A stretch of DNA of 9,963 nucleotides from contig CAZVEH010000066.1 in assembly GCA_964625775.1 (NCBI GenBank), positions 1 to 9,963 on the forward strand, in the 5' to 3' direction. Positions 1 to 6,117 of this stretch are shown piece by piece. The position numbers were made by a program, and so were the translations under genes. Within the stretch, counting starts at the first letter, position 1. Each line of letters opens with the position of its first letter. The notes under the pieces were generated by a model that saw nothing but the letters and a program-made list of their open reading frames with translations, was not told the origin of the DNA and made no database searches. Origin of the DNA: GCA-2786165 sp964625775 (GTDB taxonomy: Bacteria; Pseudomonadota; Gammaproteobacteria; Legionellales; Legionellaceae).

Positions 1-28
1 TAAACTCCCTCATTAAAAACAAAACTTG

Positions 29-46
29 CCTCGACCTCGAGGTTTT
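29..46 (+). terminator. Weak terminator-like hairpin upstream of hemE
   Basis: Bases 29-33 (CCTCG) pair with 38-42 (CGAGG) around a four-base loop, and TTTT follows at 43-46. A run AAAA at 21-24 could pair with that TTTT across a bulge. This is the shape of a short rho-independent terminator, possibly for a gene ending to the left of the window. The stem is only 5 bp and the T-run is short, so it may be nothing more than a small hairpin. No upstream coding end can be confirmed. Confidence 0.25.
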
Positions 47-151
47 GCGTAAGTCTTGATCCTTAGCCCTATTAGGCTGCTCGTGGGGTAAGGGGTTCCT
101 CAGATTTGCCTATTATGATACCCTTGGATTCCTTTTTTCCAGAGAATCACG

Positions 152-1207
152 ATGAACGATTCCGACAGTTTATTGATTCGTGCGCTGCAACGCAAGCCAG
201 TACCACGTACGCCGATTTGGTTGATGCGGCAAGCGGGTCGATATTTGCCCGAATACCGCGCCACTCGTGCGCGAGCTGGGGATTTCTTAAGTTTATGCAA
301 AACCAAAGAACTCGCTTGCGAAGTCACATTACAGCCCCTGCAGCGTTTTGATTTGGATGCTGCGATTCTATTTTCAGATATTTTGACGATTCCAGATGCG
401 ATGGGTTTGGGTTTATCGTTTGTAGAAGGAGAGGGGCCGCGTTTTAAATACCCTATCCGAACTCTTGCTGCAATCGATGCGTTGGTGGTGCCAAAAGCCA
501 CGGATGAATTGGCGTATGTGATGGATGCTGTGCGCTTGATTCGTCAAGAACTTCCTTCTTCTTTGCCCTTGATCGGATTTGCCGGCAGTCCCTGGACTTT
601 GGCGTGTTATATGGTGGAAGGAGAAAGCAGTCGTGAGTTCAAACATGCGTTGGGTTTGATGTATCTTGAACCAGAAGCTATGCATCGCTTGCTACAGACC
701 TTAACCACCGCGGTGACGGAGTACCTGTCTGCACAAGTAGAGGCAGGGGCATCCGTATTGATGTTATTTGATACCTGGGGTGGCATTCTGAGTACACAAC
801 ATTATCAACAGTATTCTTTAAAGTATATGCAAGATATTGTTCAGCAATTGCAGAAAAAACACCCGCATATTCCGCTGATTGTATTCACCAAAGGTGGGGG
901 ACAATGGTTATCTAAGATTGCAGATACGGGTTGTCAGGCCGTGGGCGTAGATTGGACTTGTGATTTAGGTGTGGCGCGTCAAACAATTGGACACAAAGTT
1001 GCAATACAAGGTAATTTGGATCCTACTGTTCTATTGACGTCTCCTGCTTGTATTCGCAGAGAAACCAAACGAGTTTTGACTGAATTTGGACCACATTCTG
1101 GCCTAATCTTTAATTTGGGGCATGGCATTACGCCTGATGTGCCTCCTGAGCATGTGCGTGTATTGGTGGAAGCGGTTCGCGAGTTTAGTCTAGAGATGTC
1201 TGCATGA
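152..1207 (+). CDS. hemE: Uroporphyrinogen decarboxylase (HemE)
   Basis: This cytosolic enzyme removes the four acetate carboxyl groups of uroporphyrinogen III to give coproporphyrinogen III, in haem and porphyrin synthesis. It needs no cofactor. The 351-residue length is normal for the family. The N-terminal signature PIWLMRQAGR is at residues 21-30, followed by YLPEYR. The catalytic aspartate is D76 in FSDIL. The second signature, GFAGSPWTLACYMVEG, is at 142-157, with Y153 in the substrate-binding tyrosine position. FDTWGG (206-211), GVDW (265-268), QGNLDP (286-291) and the conserved histidine H324 in FNLGHG are all present. The start is the ATG 5 nt after a weak AGAGAA; residues just after it align with known HemE N-termini. 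Its stop overlaps the start of the next gene. All expected active-site residues are intact, so the assignment is firm. Confidence 0.98.
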   Translation: MNDSDSLLIRALQRKPVPRTPIWLMRQAGRYLPEYRATRARAGDFLSLCKTKELACEVTLQPLQRFDLDAAILFSDILTIPDAMGLGLSFVEGEGPRFKYPIRTLAAIDALVVPKATDELAYVMDAVRLIRQELPSSLPLIGFAGSPWTLACYMVEGESSREFKHALGLMYLEPEAMHRLLQTLTTAVTEYLSAQVEAGASVLMLFDTWGGILSTQHYQQYSLKYMQDIVQQLQKKHPHIPLIVFTKGGGQWLSKIADTGCQAVGVDWTCDLGVARQTIGHKVAIQGNLDPTVLLTSPACIRRETKRVLTEFGPHSGLIFNLGHGITPDVPPEHVRVLVEAVREFSLEMSA

Positions 1208-2172
1208 TCGTTGACAGTCTGTTTCGACCGGTCTGGTGGTTGCGAAACCCCCATGCGCAAACGATGTATGCTTCTCTGTTTCGAAATATTCCCCTACCCG
1301 AGGTACGCGAGGAACGTTTAGAGTTGCCAGATGGTGATTTTATTGATTTGGTTTGGCGTGATCAAGGATTGGCTTCAGATACACCTCTGGTGATCATATT
1401 GCATGGGCTAGGGGGTGGTTTAAGTTCGCCCTACATCAGAGCCCAATTGGAGCGCCACCATACTCTGGGATTACGTGTTGTTTTGATGCAATTTCGAGGG
1501 GCGAGTGCTGAGCCAAATCGTCTGTTGCGTTCCTATCATATGGGAGACACGGCTGATTTGGATTATTTTTTACAAGTGTTGTCTGCAAGAGAACCGCATA
1601 CGCATAAATATAGTGTGGGATTTTCTTTGGGTGGTTCGATCTTGTTAAAATGGCTAGGTGAACATCCACTGCAAACTCATATTTCAGCTGCTGTAGCGGT
1701 CTCGGTGCCTTTTCAACCCGCTGTTACCGCCAATCGATTAAATTTAGGTTTTTCACGTATCTACCAAGCTTATTTGTTAAAAAAATTGCGTGAGCATTTT
1801 TTCCGTAAATTGGCGCGTCAGCCAAATGCGCAGTTGTCACAGTCTTTGCAGGCTTCTAGCACTTTTTGGATTTTCGATGATCGGGTGACCGCACCTTTGA
1901 ATGGATTTAAGGATGTTCATGAGTATTATCAACAGACAGGATCAAGGGCCTATTTGATCAAAATTACCACCCCGACATTGATTCTACATGCCCTTGATGA
2001 TCCATTTATGACACCAGAATCGATTCCAAAGCCAGAAGAATTATCGCCTTCGATCACCTTAGAGTTGAGTCGCTACGGTGGGCATGTGGGTTTTATCGCT
2101 GGGTCGATGCTTGGACGTCCCCAATATTGGTTGGATGAACGTATTTCAGCGTTTTTGATGGAACGTTTGTAG
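1204..2172 (+). CDS. yheT: YheT-family alpha/beta-fold hydrolase
   Basis: This is a 322-residue serine hydrolase of the YheT/EMB8-like family, close to E. coli YheT in length and in many motifs. The family's physiological substrate is not settled; carboxylesterase activity is the usual expectation. The opening 'RNPHAQTM' resembles the family's NCHLQTM segment. LELPDGDFIDL is at 39-49, the oxyanion-side HGLGGG at 67-72, FRGASAEPNR at 97-106, and the nucleophile elbow GFSLGG at 139-144 with Ser141. The acid is probably D265 or D266 in HALDDPFM, and the catalytic histidine is H294 in GGHVGF. No signal peptide is visible, so the protein is probably cytosolic. The gene starts in an ATGA overlap with hemE, after a weak AGAG, which suggests translational coupling. 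The link to haem synthesis may only be one of expression. The family call is firm; the function is not known. Confidence 0.93.
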   Translation: MIVDSLFRPVWWLRNPHAQTMYASLFRNIPLPEVREERLELPDGDFIDLVWRDQGLASDTPLVIILHGLGGGLSSPYIRAQLERHHTLGLRVVLMQFRGASAEPNRLLRSYHMGDTADLDYFLQVLSAREPHTHKYSVGFSLGGSILLKWLGEHPLQTHISAAVAVSVPFQPAVTANRLNLGFSRIYQAYLLKKLREHFFRKLARQPNAQLSQSLQASSTFWIFDDRVTAPLNGFKDVHEYYQQTGSRAYLIKITTPTLILHALDDPFMTPESIPKPEELSPSITLELSRYGGHVGFIAGSMLGRPQYWLDERISAFLMERL

Positions 2173-2228
2173 GATTGGTTTACGCCGACCCACTCTACGG
2201 ATGTTTTGCATTAATTTTTCAAATCTTA

Positions 2229-2258
2229 CCCTTGAGATCAAAATCTTTGTCCCCATAT
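2229..2258 (+). promoter_or_regulatory. Sigma-32 (RpoH) heat-shock promoter of grpE
   Basis: The -35 element CCCTTGAGA (2229-2237) and -10 element CCCCATAT (2251-2258) match the RpoH consensus (CTTGAAA and CCCCATNT) with one mismatch in the core -35 box. The spacer between CTTGAGA and CCCCATAT is 13 nt, within the known range. Transcription should begin in the 2260s, leaving a leader of about 25 nt before grpE. The site is the clear regulatory signal in the gap after the YheT-family gene and implies that grpE is induced by heat and protein-folding stress. Confidence 0.88.
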
Positions 2259-2278
2259 ACGAAGCTAATGTTATTTTT

Positions 2279-2282
2279 GGAG
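2279..2282 (+). promoter_or_regulatory. Shine-Dalgarno site that decides the grpE start
   Basis: GGAG lies 1 nt before the in-frame ATG at 2284, 4 nt before a GTG at 2287 and 7 nt before the ATG at 2290. Only the last spacing is normal for a Shine-Dalgarno site, so the 2290 start (MSDKPAK) is preferred over the longer reading from 2284 (MVMSDK). Confidence 0.65.
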
Positions 2283-2289
2283 TATGGTG

Positions 2290-2895
2290 ATGAGCGATAA
2301 ACCAGCAAAAGATTGGAAGAGTTTCAAAGAAGAGCATGATCACTTGGATGATGATGCGACACTTGATATCGATGAAGCGCAGGGGAATGGTGAAACTGGC
2401 ACGATTGGAGAAGAGCCAGAAGAACTAGAGCATTTATCCTATGAAGCCTTAGAAGCCAAATTGACTGAAACTGAGCAAAAAGCGCATCAGTCTTGGGATC
2501 AAGCCACACGTGCTATGGCAGAACTAGAAAATGTGCGTCGTCGAGCAGAACGTGATGTGGCGCAAGCACATCGGTATAGTTTAGAGCGCTTTGTCGATGG
2601 GCTCTTGCCTGTGGTCGATAGCTTAGAGCAGGCTTTACAATTGGTTGATGAGCATGCGGACCAATCTATGCACGAAGGGTTGTCGTTGACCATGAAATTA
2701 TTTCTAAGCGTGTTGGCCAAGTTTCAAGTAGAACAAATTGATCCGATCGGCGTACTTTTCAACCCCCAAGAGCATGAAGCCATGTCGATGCAAGAGTCTG
2801 ATCAACCCTCGTCGTCGATTATTATGGTTTTTCAGAAAGGATATAAGTTACACGATCGCGTGATTCGTCCTGCTAGGGTGATTGTTGCAAAATAA
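2290..2895 (+). CDS. grpE: Nucleotide exchange factor GrpE (Hsp70 cochaperone)
   Basis: GrpE forms a dimer that opens the DnaK nucleotide-binding cleft and releases ADP, driving the Hsp70 cycle in the cytosol. The product is 201 residues from the chosen ATG, close to the family norm. Residues 1-48 are acidic and probably disordered. A long dimerisation helix follows, with the family core ELENVRRRAERDVAQAHRYS at 78-97, then LERFVDGLLPVVDSLEQAL, and a C-terminal beta domain containing FQKGYKLHDRVIRPARVIVA near the end. The start at 2290 is chosen over 2284 because GGAG at 2279-2282 is correctly spaced only for it; the difference is two residues. The gene has its own sigma-32 promoter and stands directly before dnaK, the classical grpE-dnaK-dnaJ order. 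Identity is certain; only the exact start is open. Confidence 0.96.
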   Translation: MSDKPAKDWKSFKEEHDHLDDDATLDIDEAQGNGETGTIGEEPEELEHLSYEALEAKLTETEQKAHQSWDQATRAMAELENVRRRAERDVAQAHRYSLERFVDGLLPVVDSLEQALQLVDEHADQSMHEGLSLTMKLFLSVLAKFQVEQIDPIGVLFNPQEHEAMSMQESDQPSSSIIMVFQKGYKLHDRVIRPARVIVAK

Positions 2896-2903
2896 AGAAA
2901 TTT

Positions 2904-2932
2904 GTAATTCTGACTTGAAAAAATCAGATTAC
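2904..2932 (+). repeat. Inverted repeat enclosing the dnaK -35 box
   Basis: The left arm at 2904-2913 (GTAATTCTGA) pairs with the right arm at 2924-2932 (TCAGATTAC). This gives nine base pairs with one bulged T. The 10-base loop at 2914-2923 begins with the complete sigma-32 -35 box CTTGAAA. The symmetry could be an operator in DNA, or a hairpin in transcripts that read through from grpE. It does not match the CIRCE consensus (TTAGCACTC-N9-GAGTGCTAA), so HrcA control is not supported. It may also be chance. Confidence 0.5.
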
Positions 2933-2941
2933 ACCCCATAT
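2914..2941 (+). promoter_or_regulatory. Sigma-32 (RpoH) heat-shock promoter of dnaK
   Basis: The -35 box CTTGAAA (2914-2920) is a perfect RpoH consensus, and the -10 CCCCATAT (2934-2941) is also perfect. The 13-nt spacer equals that of the grpE promoter. The predicted start of transcription is near 2948-2950, leaving a leader of about 35 nt. This gives dnaK, and by read-through dnaJ and perhaps carA, a strong stress-induced promoter separate from that of grpE. Confidence 0.93.
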
Positions 2942-2982
2942 TTGAAAACTAAGAAACTAGATGACTAGATTGGAGTAGAAAA

Positions 2983-4911
2983 ATGGCAGATATTATTGGT
3001 ATAGATTTAGGAACGACTAATTCGTGTGTTGCGATTATGGAAGGTGGCAAACCTCGAGTGATAGAAAATAATGAAGGGCAGCGTACTACACCATCCATTG
3101 TAGCCTTTACCAATGATGATGAAGTACTGGTAGGGCAGGCCGCAAAACGCCAAGCGGTCACTAATCCAGCCAACACCCTTTATGCTATCAAACGTTTGAT
3201 TGGACGTAACTTTGACGATCCGATTGTGCAAAAAGATATTAAGATGGTGCCTTACAAGATTGTCAAAGCAGATAATGGCGATGCTTGGGTACGCGTAAAA
3301 GATGATAACAAAGCGCCACCACAGATTTCAGCCGAAGTATTACGTAAAATGAAAAAAACGGCAGAAGATTATTTGGGTCGCCCAGTGTCTGAAGCGGTTA
3401 TTACGGTTCCTGCGTATTTTAATGATTCACAACGCCAAGCTACTAAAGATGCTGGACGTATCGCGGGTCTTGAAGTAAAGCGTATCATCAACGAACCTAC
3501 TGCTGCGGCTTTGGCGTATGGGATGGATAAAAAACGTGGAGACTCCGTTATTGCTGTGTACGATTTGGGGGGTGGTACGTTTGATATTTCCATCATCGAA
3601 ATTGCAGAAGTTGATGGTGAGCATCAATTTGAAGTACTGGCTACTAATGGCGATACTTTTTTAGGTGGAGAAGACTTTGATTTGGCTTTGATTGAGTATT
3701 TGGTAGCTGAGTTTAAAAAAGACAGTGGCATTGATTTACATAGCGATCCTTTGGCATTGCAGCGTTTGAAAGAAGCCGCTGAGAAAGCGAAAATTGAATT
3801 GTCTTCAGCACAACAAACCGATGTGAATTTACCCTATATCACTGCAGATGCGTCTGGTCCAAAGCATTTAAACATCAAATTGACACGAGCCAAACTGGAA
3901 TCATTGGTCGAAAAATTGGTGGAACGTACCATTGCACCGTTGAAAACAGCCTTGAAAGACGCTGGTTTGACCGTATCCCAGATCAATGAAGTGATCTTGG
4001 TGGGTGGCCAAACTCGTATGCCGATGGTACAAAAAAAGGTAGAAGAGTTTTTTGGCAAAGAGCCACGTAAAGATGTGAATCCAGATGAAGCGGTTGCAGT
4101 AGGTGCTGCCATTCAGGCTGCAGTATTGTCTGGAGAAGTGAAAGATATTCTATTGCTTGACGTGACGCCATTGTCTCTGGGAATTGAAACTCTGGGCGGT
4201 GTGATGACTAAGTTGATTGAGAAAAACACGACAATCCCTACCAAAGCGAATCAAGTGTTTTCTACGGCAGACGATAGCCAAACTGCTGTGACCGTGCACG
4301 TATTACAAGGCGAGCGCGAACAGGCATCTGCGAATAAATCATTGGGTCGATTTGATTTGAGTGATATTCCACCTGCACCACGTGGCGTACCACAAATTGA
4401 AGTTACCTTTGACATTGATGCCAACGGTATCTTGAATGTATCCGCCAAAGACAAAGCGACCGGTAAAGCGCAATCCATTGTGATCAAAGCATCGAGTGGT
4501 TTGAGTGAAGAAGAAGTTGCGGCTATGGTGAAAGATGCTGCAGCGCATGCTGATGAAGATAAAAAGTTTAAAGACTTGATCGAAGTGCGTAATCATGCGG
4601 ACAGCTTGATCCACAGCTCTGAGAAATCTTTAAAAGATTTGGCTGATGAACTGAGCGACGATGAGAAAAAAGGCATTGAAGCAGCTATTGCGGACTTAAA
4701 AGAAGCCATCAAAACCAATGAAAAAGCGCAAATTGATGAAAAAGTAACAGCATTAACCAATGCTTCTGCCAAAATGGCAGAACGCGTGTATGCGAAAAAA
4801 TCTGCTGCTTCAGAAGCCCCTCAAGCGCAACCAGAGGACGCAGCAGCCAGTGATACAAGCGGTGTTGTAGATGCTGAGTTTGAAGAAGTTAAAGAAGATC
4901 CTAACAAGTAA
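2983..4911 (+). CDS. dnaK: Molecular chaperone DnaK (Hsp70)
   Basis: DnaK is the ATP-driven cytosolic chaperone that binds exposed hydrophobic peptide segments, working with DnaJ (ATPase stimulation) and GrpE (nucleotide exchange). In RpoH-regulated bacteria it also holds sigma-32 in check. At 642 residues it is close to E. coli DnaK (638), and the ATPase domain keeps the same numbering. Phosphate loop 1 (GIDLGTTNSCVAIMEGGKPR) starts at residue 6, the catalytic lysine is K70 in AIKRLIG, and NEPTAAALAYG follows near residue 170. DLGGGTFD is at 194-201 with T199 and D201. The interdomain linker is at about 389-394, leading into DVTPLSLGIET. The substrate-binding beta domain, helical lid and an acidic tail with the EEVK-type end (EEVKEDPNK) complete it. 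GGAG at 2972-2975 lies 7 nt before the ATG. The gene is preceded by its own sigma-32 promoter and followed by a hairpin and dnaJ. Confidence 0.99.
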   Translation: MADIIGIDLGTTNSCVAIMEGGKPRVIENNEGQRTTPSIVAFTNDDEVLVGQAAKRQAVTNPANTLYAIKRLIGRNFDDPIVQKDIKMVPYKIVKADNGDAWVRVKDDNKAPPQISAEVLRKMKKTAEDYLGRPVSEAVITVPAYFNDSQRQATKDAGRIAGLEVKRIINEPTAAALAYGMDKKRGDSVIAVYDLGGGTFDISIIEIAEVDGEHQFEVLATNGDTFLGGEDFDLALIEYLVAEFKKDSGIDLHSDPLALQRLKEAAEKAKIELSSAQQTDVNLPYITADASGPKHLNIKLTRAKLESLVEKLVERTIAPLKTALKDAGLTVSQINEVILVGGQTRMPMVQKKVEEFFGKEPRKDVNPDEAVAVGAAIQAAVLSGEVKDILLLDVTPLSLGIETLGGVMTKLIEKNTTIPTKANQVFSTADDSQTAVTVHVLQGEREQASANKSLGRFDLSDIPPAPRGVPQIEVTFDIDANGILNVSAKDKATGKAQSIVIKASSGLSEEEVAAMVKDAAAHADEDKKFKDLIEVRNHADSLIHSSEKSLKDLADELSDDEKKGIEAAIADLKEAIKTNEKAQIDEKVTALTNASAKMAERVYAKKSAASEAPQAQPEDAAASDTSGVVDAEFEEVKEDPNK

Positions 4912-4919
4912 GTATCTGT

Positions 4920-4964
4920 AAGCATCATGGCTCCCGGCGACGGCAGGGAATTGCCATGATGCTT
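4920..4964 (+). terminator. Hairpin between dnaK and dnaJ (attenuator or mRNA-processing element)
   Basis: A perfect 12-bp stem is formed by 4920-4931 (AAGCATCATGGC) and 4953-4964 (GCCATGATGCTT). Inside it, TCCC (4932-4935) can pair with GGGA (4946-4949), leaving a 10-base loop and a 3-base bulge. Only a short T-run (4963-4965) follows, so it is unlikely to stop all transcription. A leaky terminator or a stability/processing hairpin that makes dnaJ less abundant than dnaK fits the position. No sigma-32 promoter is visible between dnaK and dnaJ, so dnaJ probably depends on read-through. Confidence 0.7.
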
Positions 4965-4986
4965 TACATCAAATGGTGAGTATTGC

Positions 4987-6117
4987 ATGCAGCGTGACTA
5001 TTATGAACTCTTAGGCATCGATCGTGGTGCGTCTGAAACAGAGATAAAAAAAGCTTATCGTAAAATGGCAATGAAATATCATCCAGACCGAAACCCGGAT
5101 GATAAAAAAGCTGAAGAACATTTCAAAGACGTTCAAAAAGCGTACGCTATTTTATCGGATCCGCAAAAACGAGCGGCTTATGATCAATTTGGTCATGCCG
5201 GTGTGGATGGCGGGGCTGGCCACGGTGGATTTGGCGGTTTTTCTGGTGGATTTGGTGATGTCTTTGGCGACATTTTTGAGAATATATTTTCTCAACAAGG
5301 ACAGGGTCGCCAATCTCGTGCGCAGCGCGGTTCAGATTTGCAAATGACGGTACAATTGACCTTGGAAGAGGCCGCGCAGGGCAAACAAATTGAAATCACG
5401 GTGCCCAGACATATTGGCTGTGGTACTTGTGATGCAACGGGTGCCAAAAAAGGCAGCAAACCCAAATCGTGTGAAACATGTAATGGCGTGGGCCAAGTAC
5501 GCATGCAACAAGGATTTTTTTCAATCCAACAAACGTGTCCTAGTTGCCAAGGTGTGGGGCAAGTGGTGACCGAGCCTTGTACCTCTTGCCATGGCAGTGG
5601 TCGTGTGCGTGAAAACAAAAAATTAACCGTCAAAATTCCTGCAGGCGTAGATACCAGCGATCGCGTGCGTTTGGGTGGTGAAGGTGAGGCCGGTGCGTAT
5701 GGCGGACCGTCTGGTGATTTATATGTTCAGGTTTCTATCAAGCCTCATGCTATTTTTGAACGCCATGATCGTGACTTATTATGTGAAGTGCCTATCAATT
5801 ATGCAACCGCAACGTTAGGTGGTCAAATAGAAGTGCCGACATTAGAAGGTCGCGTCACTTTAAAAATTCCTCCTGAAACGCAAACAGGCAAATCTTTTCG
5901 CTTGCGTGGTAAAGGTGTTCAATCTGCACGTAGTCACAGTAAGGGCGATTTGTTATGTAAGGTTGTTGTTGAAACCCCAGTACAATTAGATAAGAGGCAA
6001 AAAGAATTATTGGAACAGTTTCAACAGTCGTTAGATGAAAGTAAACAAAGTCATTCTCCGCGAACTACCTCATGGTTTGACGGTGTTAAAAAATTTTTTG
6101 AAGATATGAAATTCTAA
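4987..6117 (+). CDS. dnaJ: Chaperone protein DnaJ (class A Hsp40)
   Basis: DnaJ delivers unfolded clients to DnaK and stimulates its ATPase in the cytosol. The 376-residue product has the full type-I layout. The J domain (about 1-70) carries the essential HPD at 32-34. A Gly/Phe-rich linker (about 72-105) follows. The zinc domain has four CxxC pairs at C145/C148, C162/C165, C184/C187 and C198/C201. Two C-terminal beta domains follow, with GGEGEAGAYGGPSGDLYV and a dimerisation end. The first zinc motif reads CGTCDATG, with Ala where CxxCxGxG usually has Gly; the other three are canonical. GGTGAG (4975-4980) lies 6 nt before the ATG. The gene is third in the chaperone cluster, after a stem-loop. 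Its TAA overlaps the carA ATG by one base. Confidence 0.98.
   Translation: MQRDYYELLGIDRGASETEIKKAYRKMAMKYHPDRNPDDKKAEEHFKDVQKAYAILSDPQKRAAYDQFGHAGVDGGAGHGGFGGFSGGFGDVFGDIFENIFSQQGQGRQSRAQRGSDLQMTVQLTLEEAAQGKQIEITVPRHIGCGTCDATGAKKGSKPKSCETCNGVGQVRMQQGFFSIQQTCPSCQGVGQVVTEPCTSCHGSGRVRENKKLTVKIPAGVDTSDRVRLGGEGEAGAYGGPSGDLYVQVSIKPHAIFERHDRDLLCEVPINYATATLGGQIEVPTLEGRVTLKIPPETQTGKSFRLRGKGVQSARSHSKGDLLCKVVVETPVQLDKRQKELLEQFQQSLDESKQSHSPRTTSWFDGVKKFFEDMKF

Noticed and set aside
105..120. Possible -10 box (TATTAT at 111-116) upstream of hemE
   Set aside because: No -35-like hexamer stands at the right distance (88-93 reads GTAAGG), and the TG before it is wrongly spaced for an extended -10. Too weak to call.
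100..501. 133-codon open frame on the minus strand over the start of hemE
   Set aside because: It is antisense to the highly conserved HemE N-terminus, with low-complexity, basic sequence and no family resemblance.
2173..2228. Terminator after the YheT-family gene
   Set aside because: Only a 3-bp CCG/CGG pairing and scattered T-runs are seen; there is no stable stem directly before a T-run.
2904..2932. CIRCE operator (HrcA) before dnaK
   Set aside because: An inverted repeat is present, but its arms do not resemble TTAGCACTC/GAGTGCTAA.
5292..5633. 113-codon minus-strand open frame with several cysteines, opposite the dnaJ zinc domain
   Set aside because: It is antisense to the DnaJ zinc region. 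The repeated composition of that region opens the other strand by chance.
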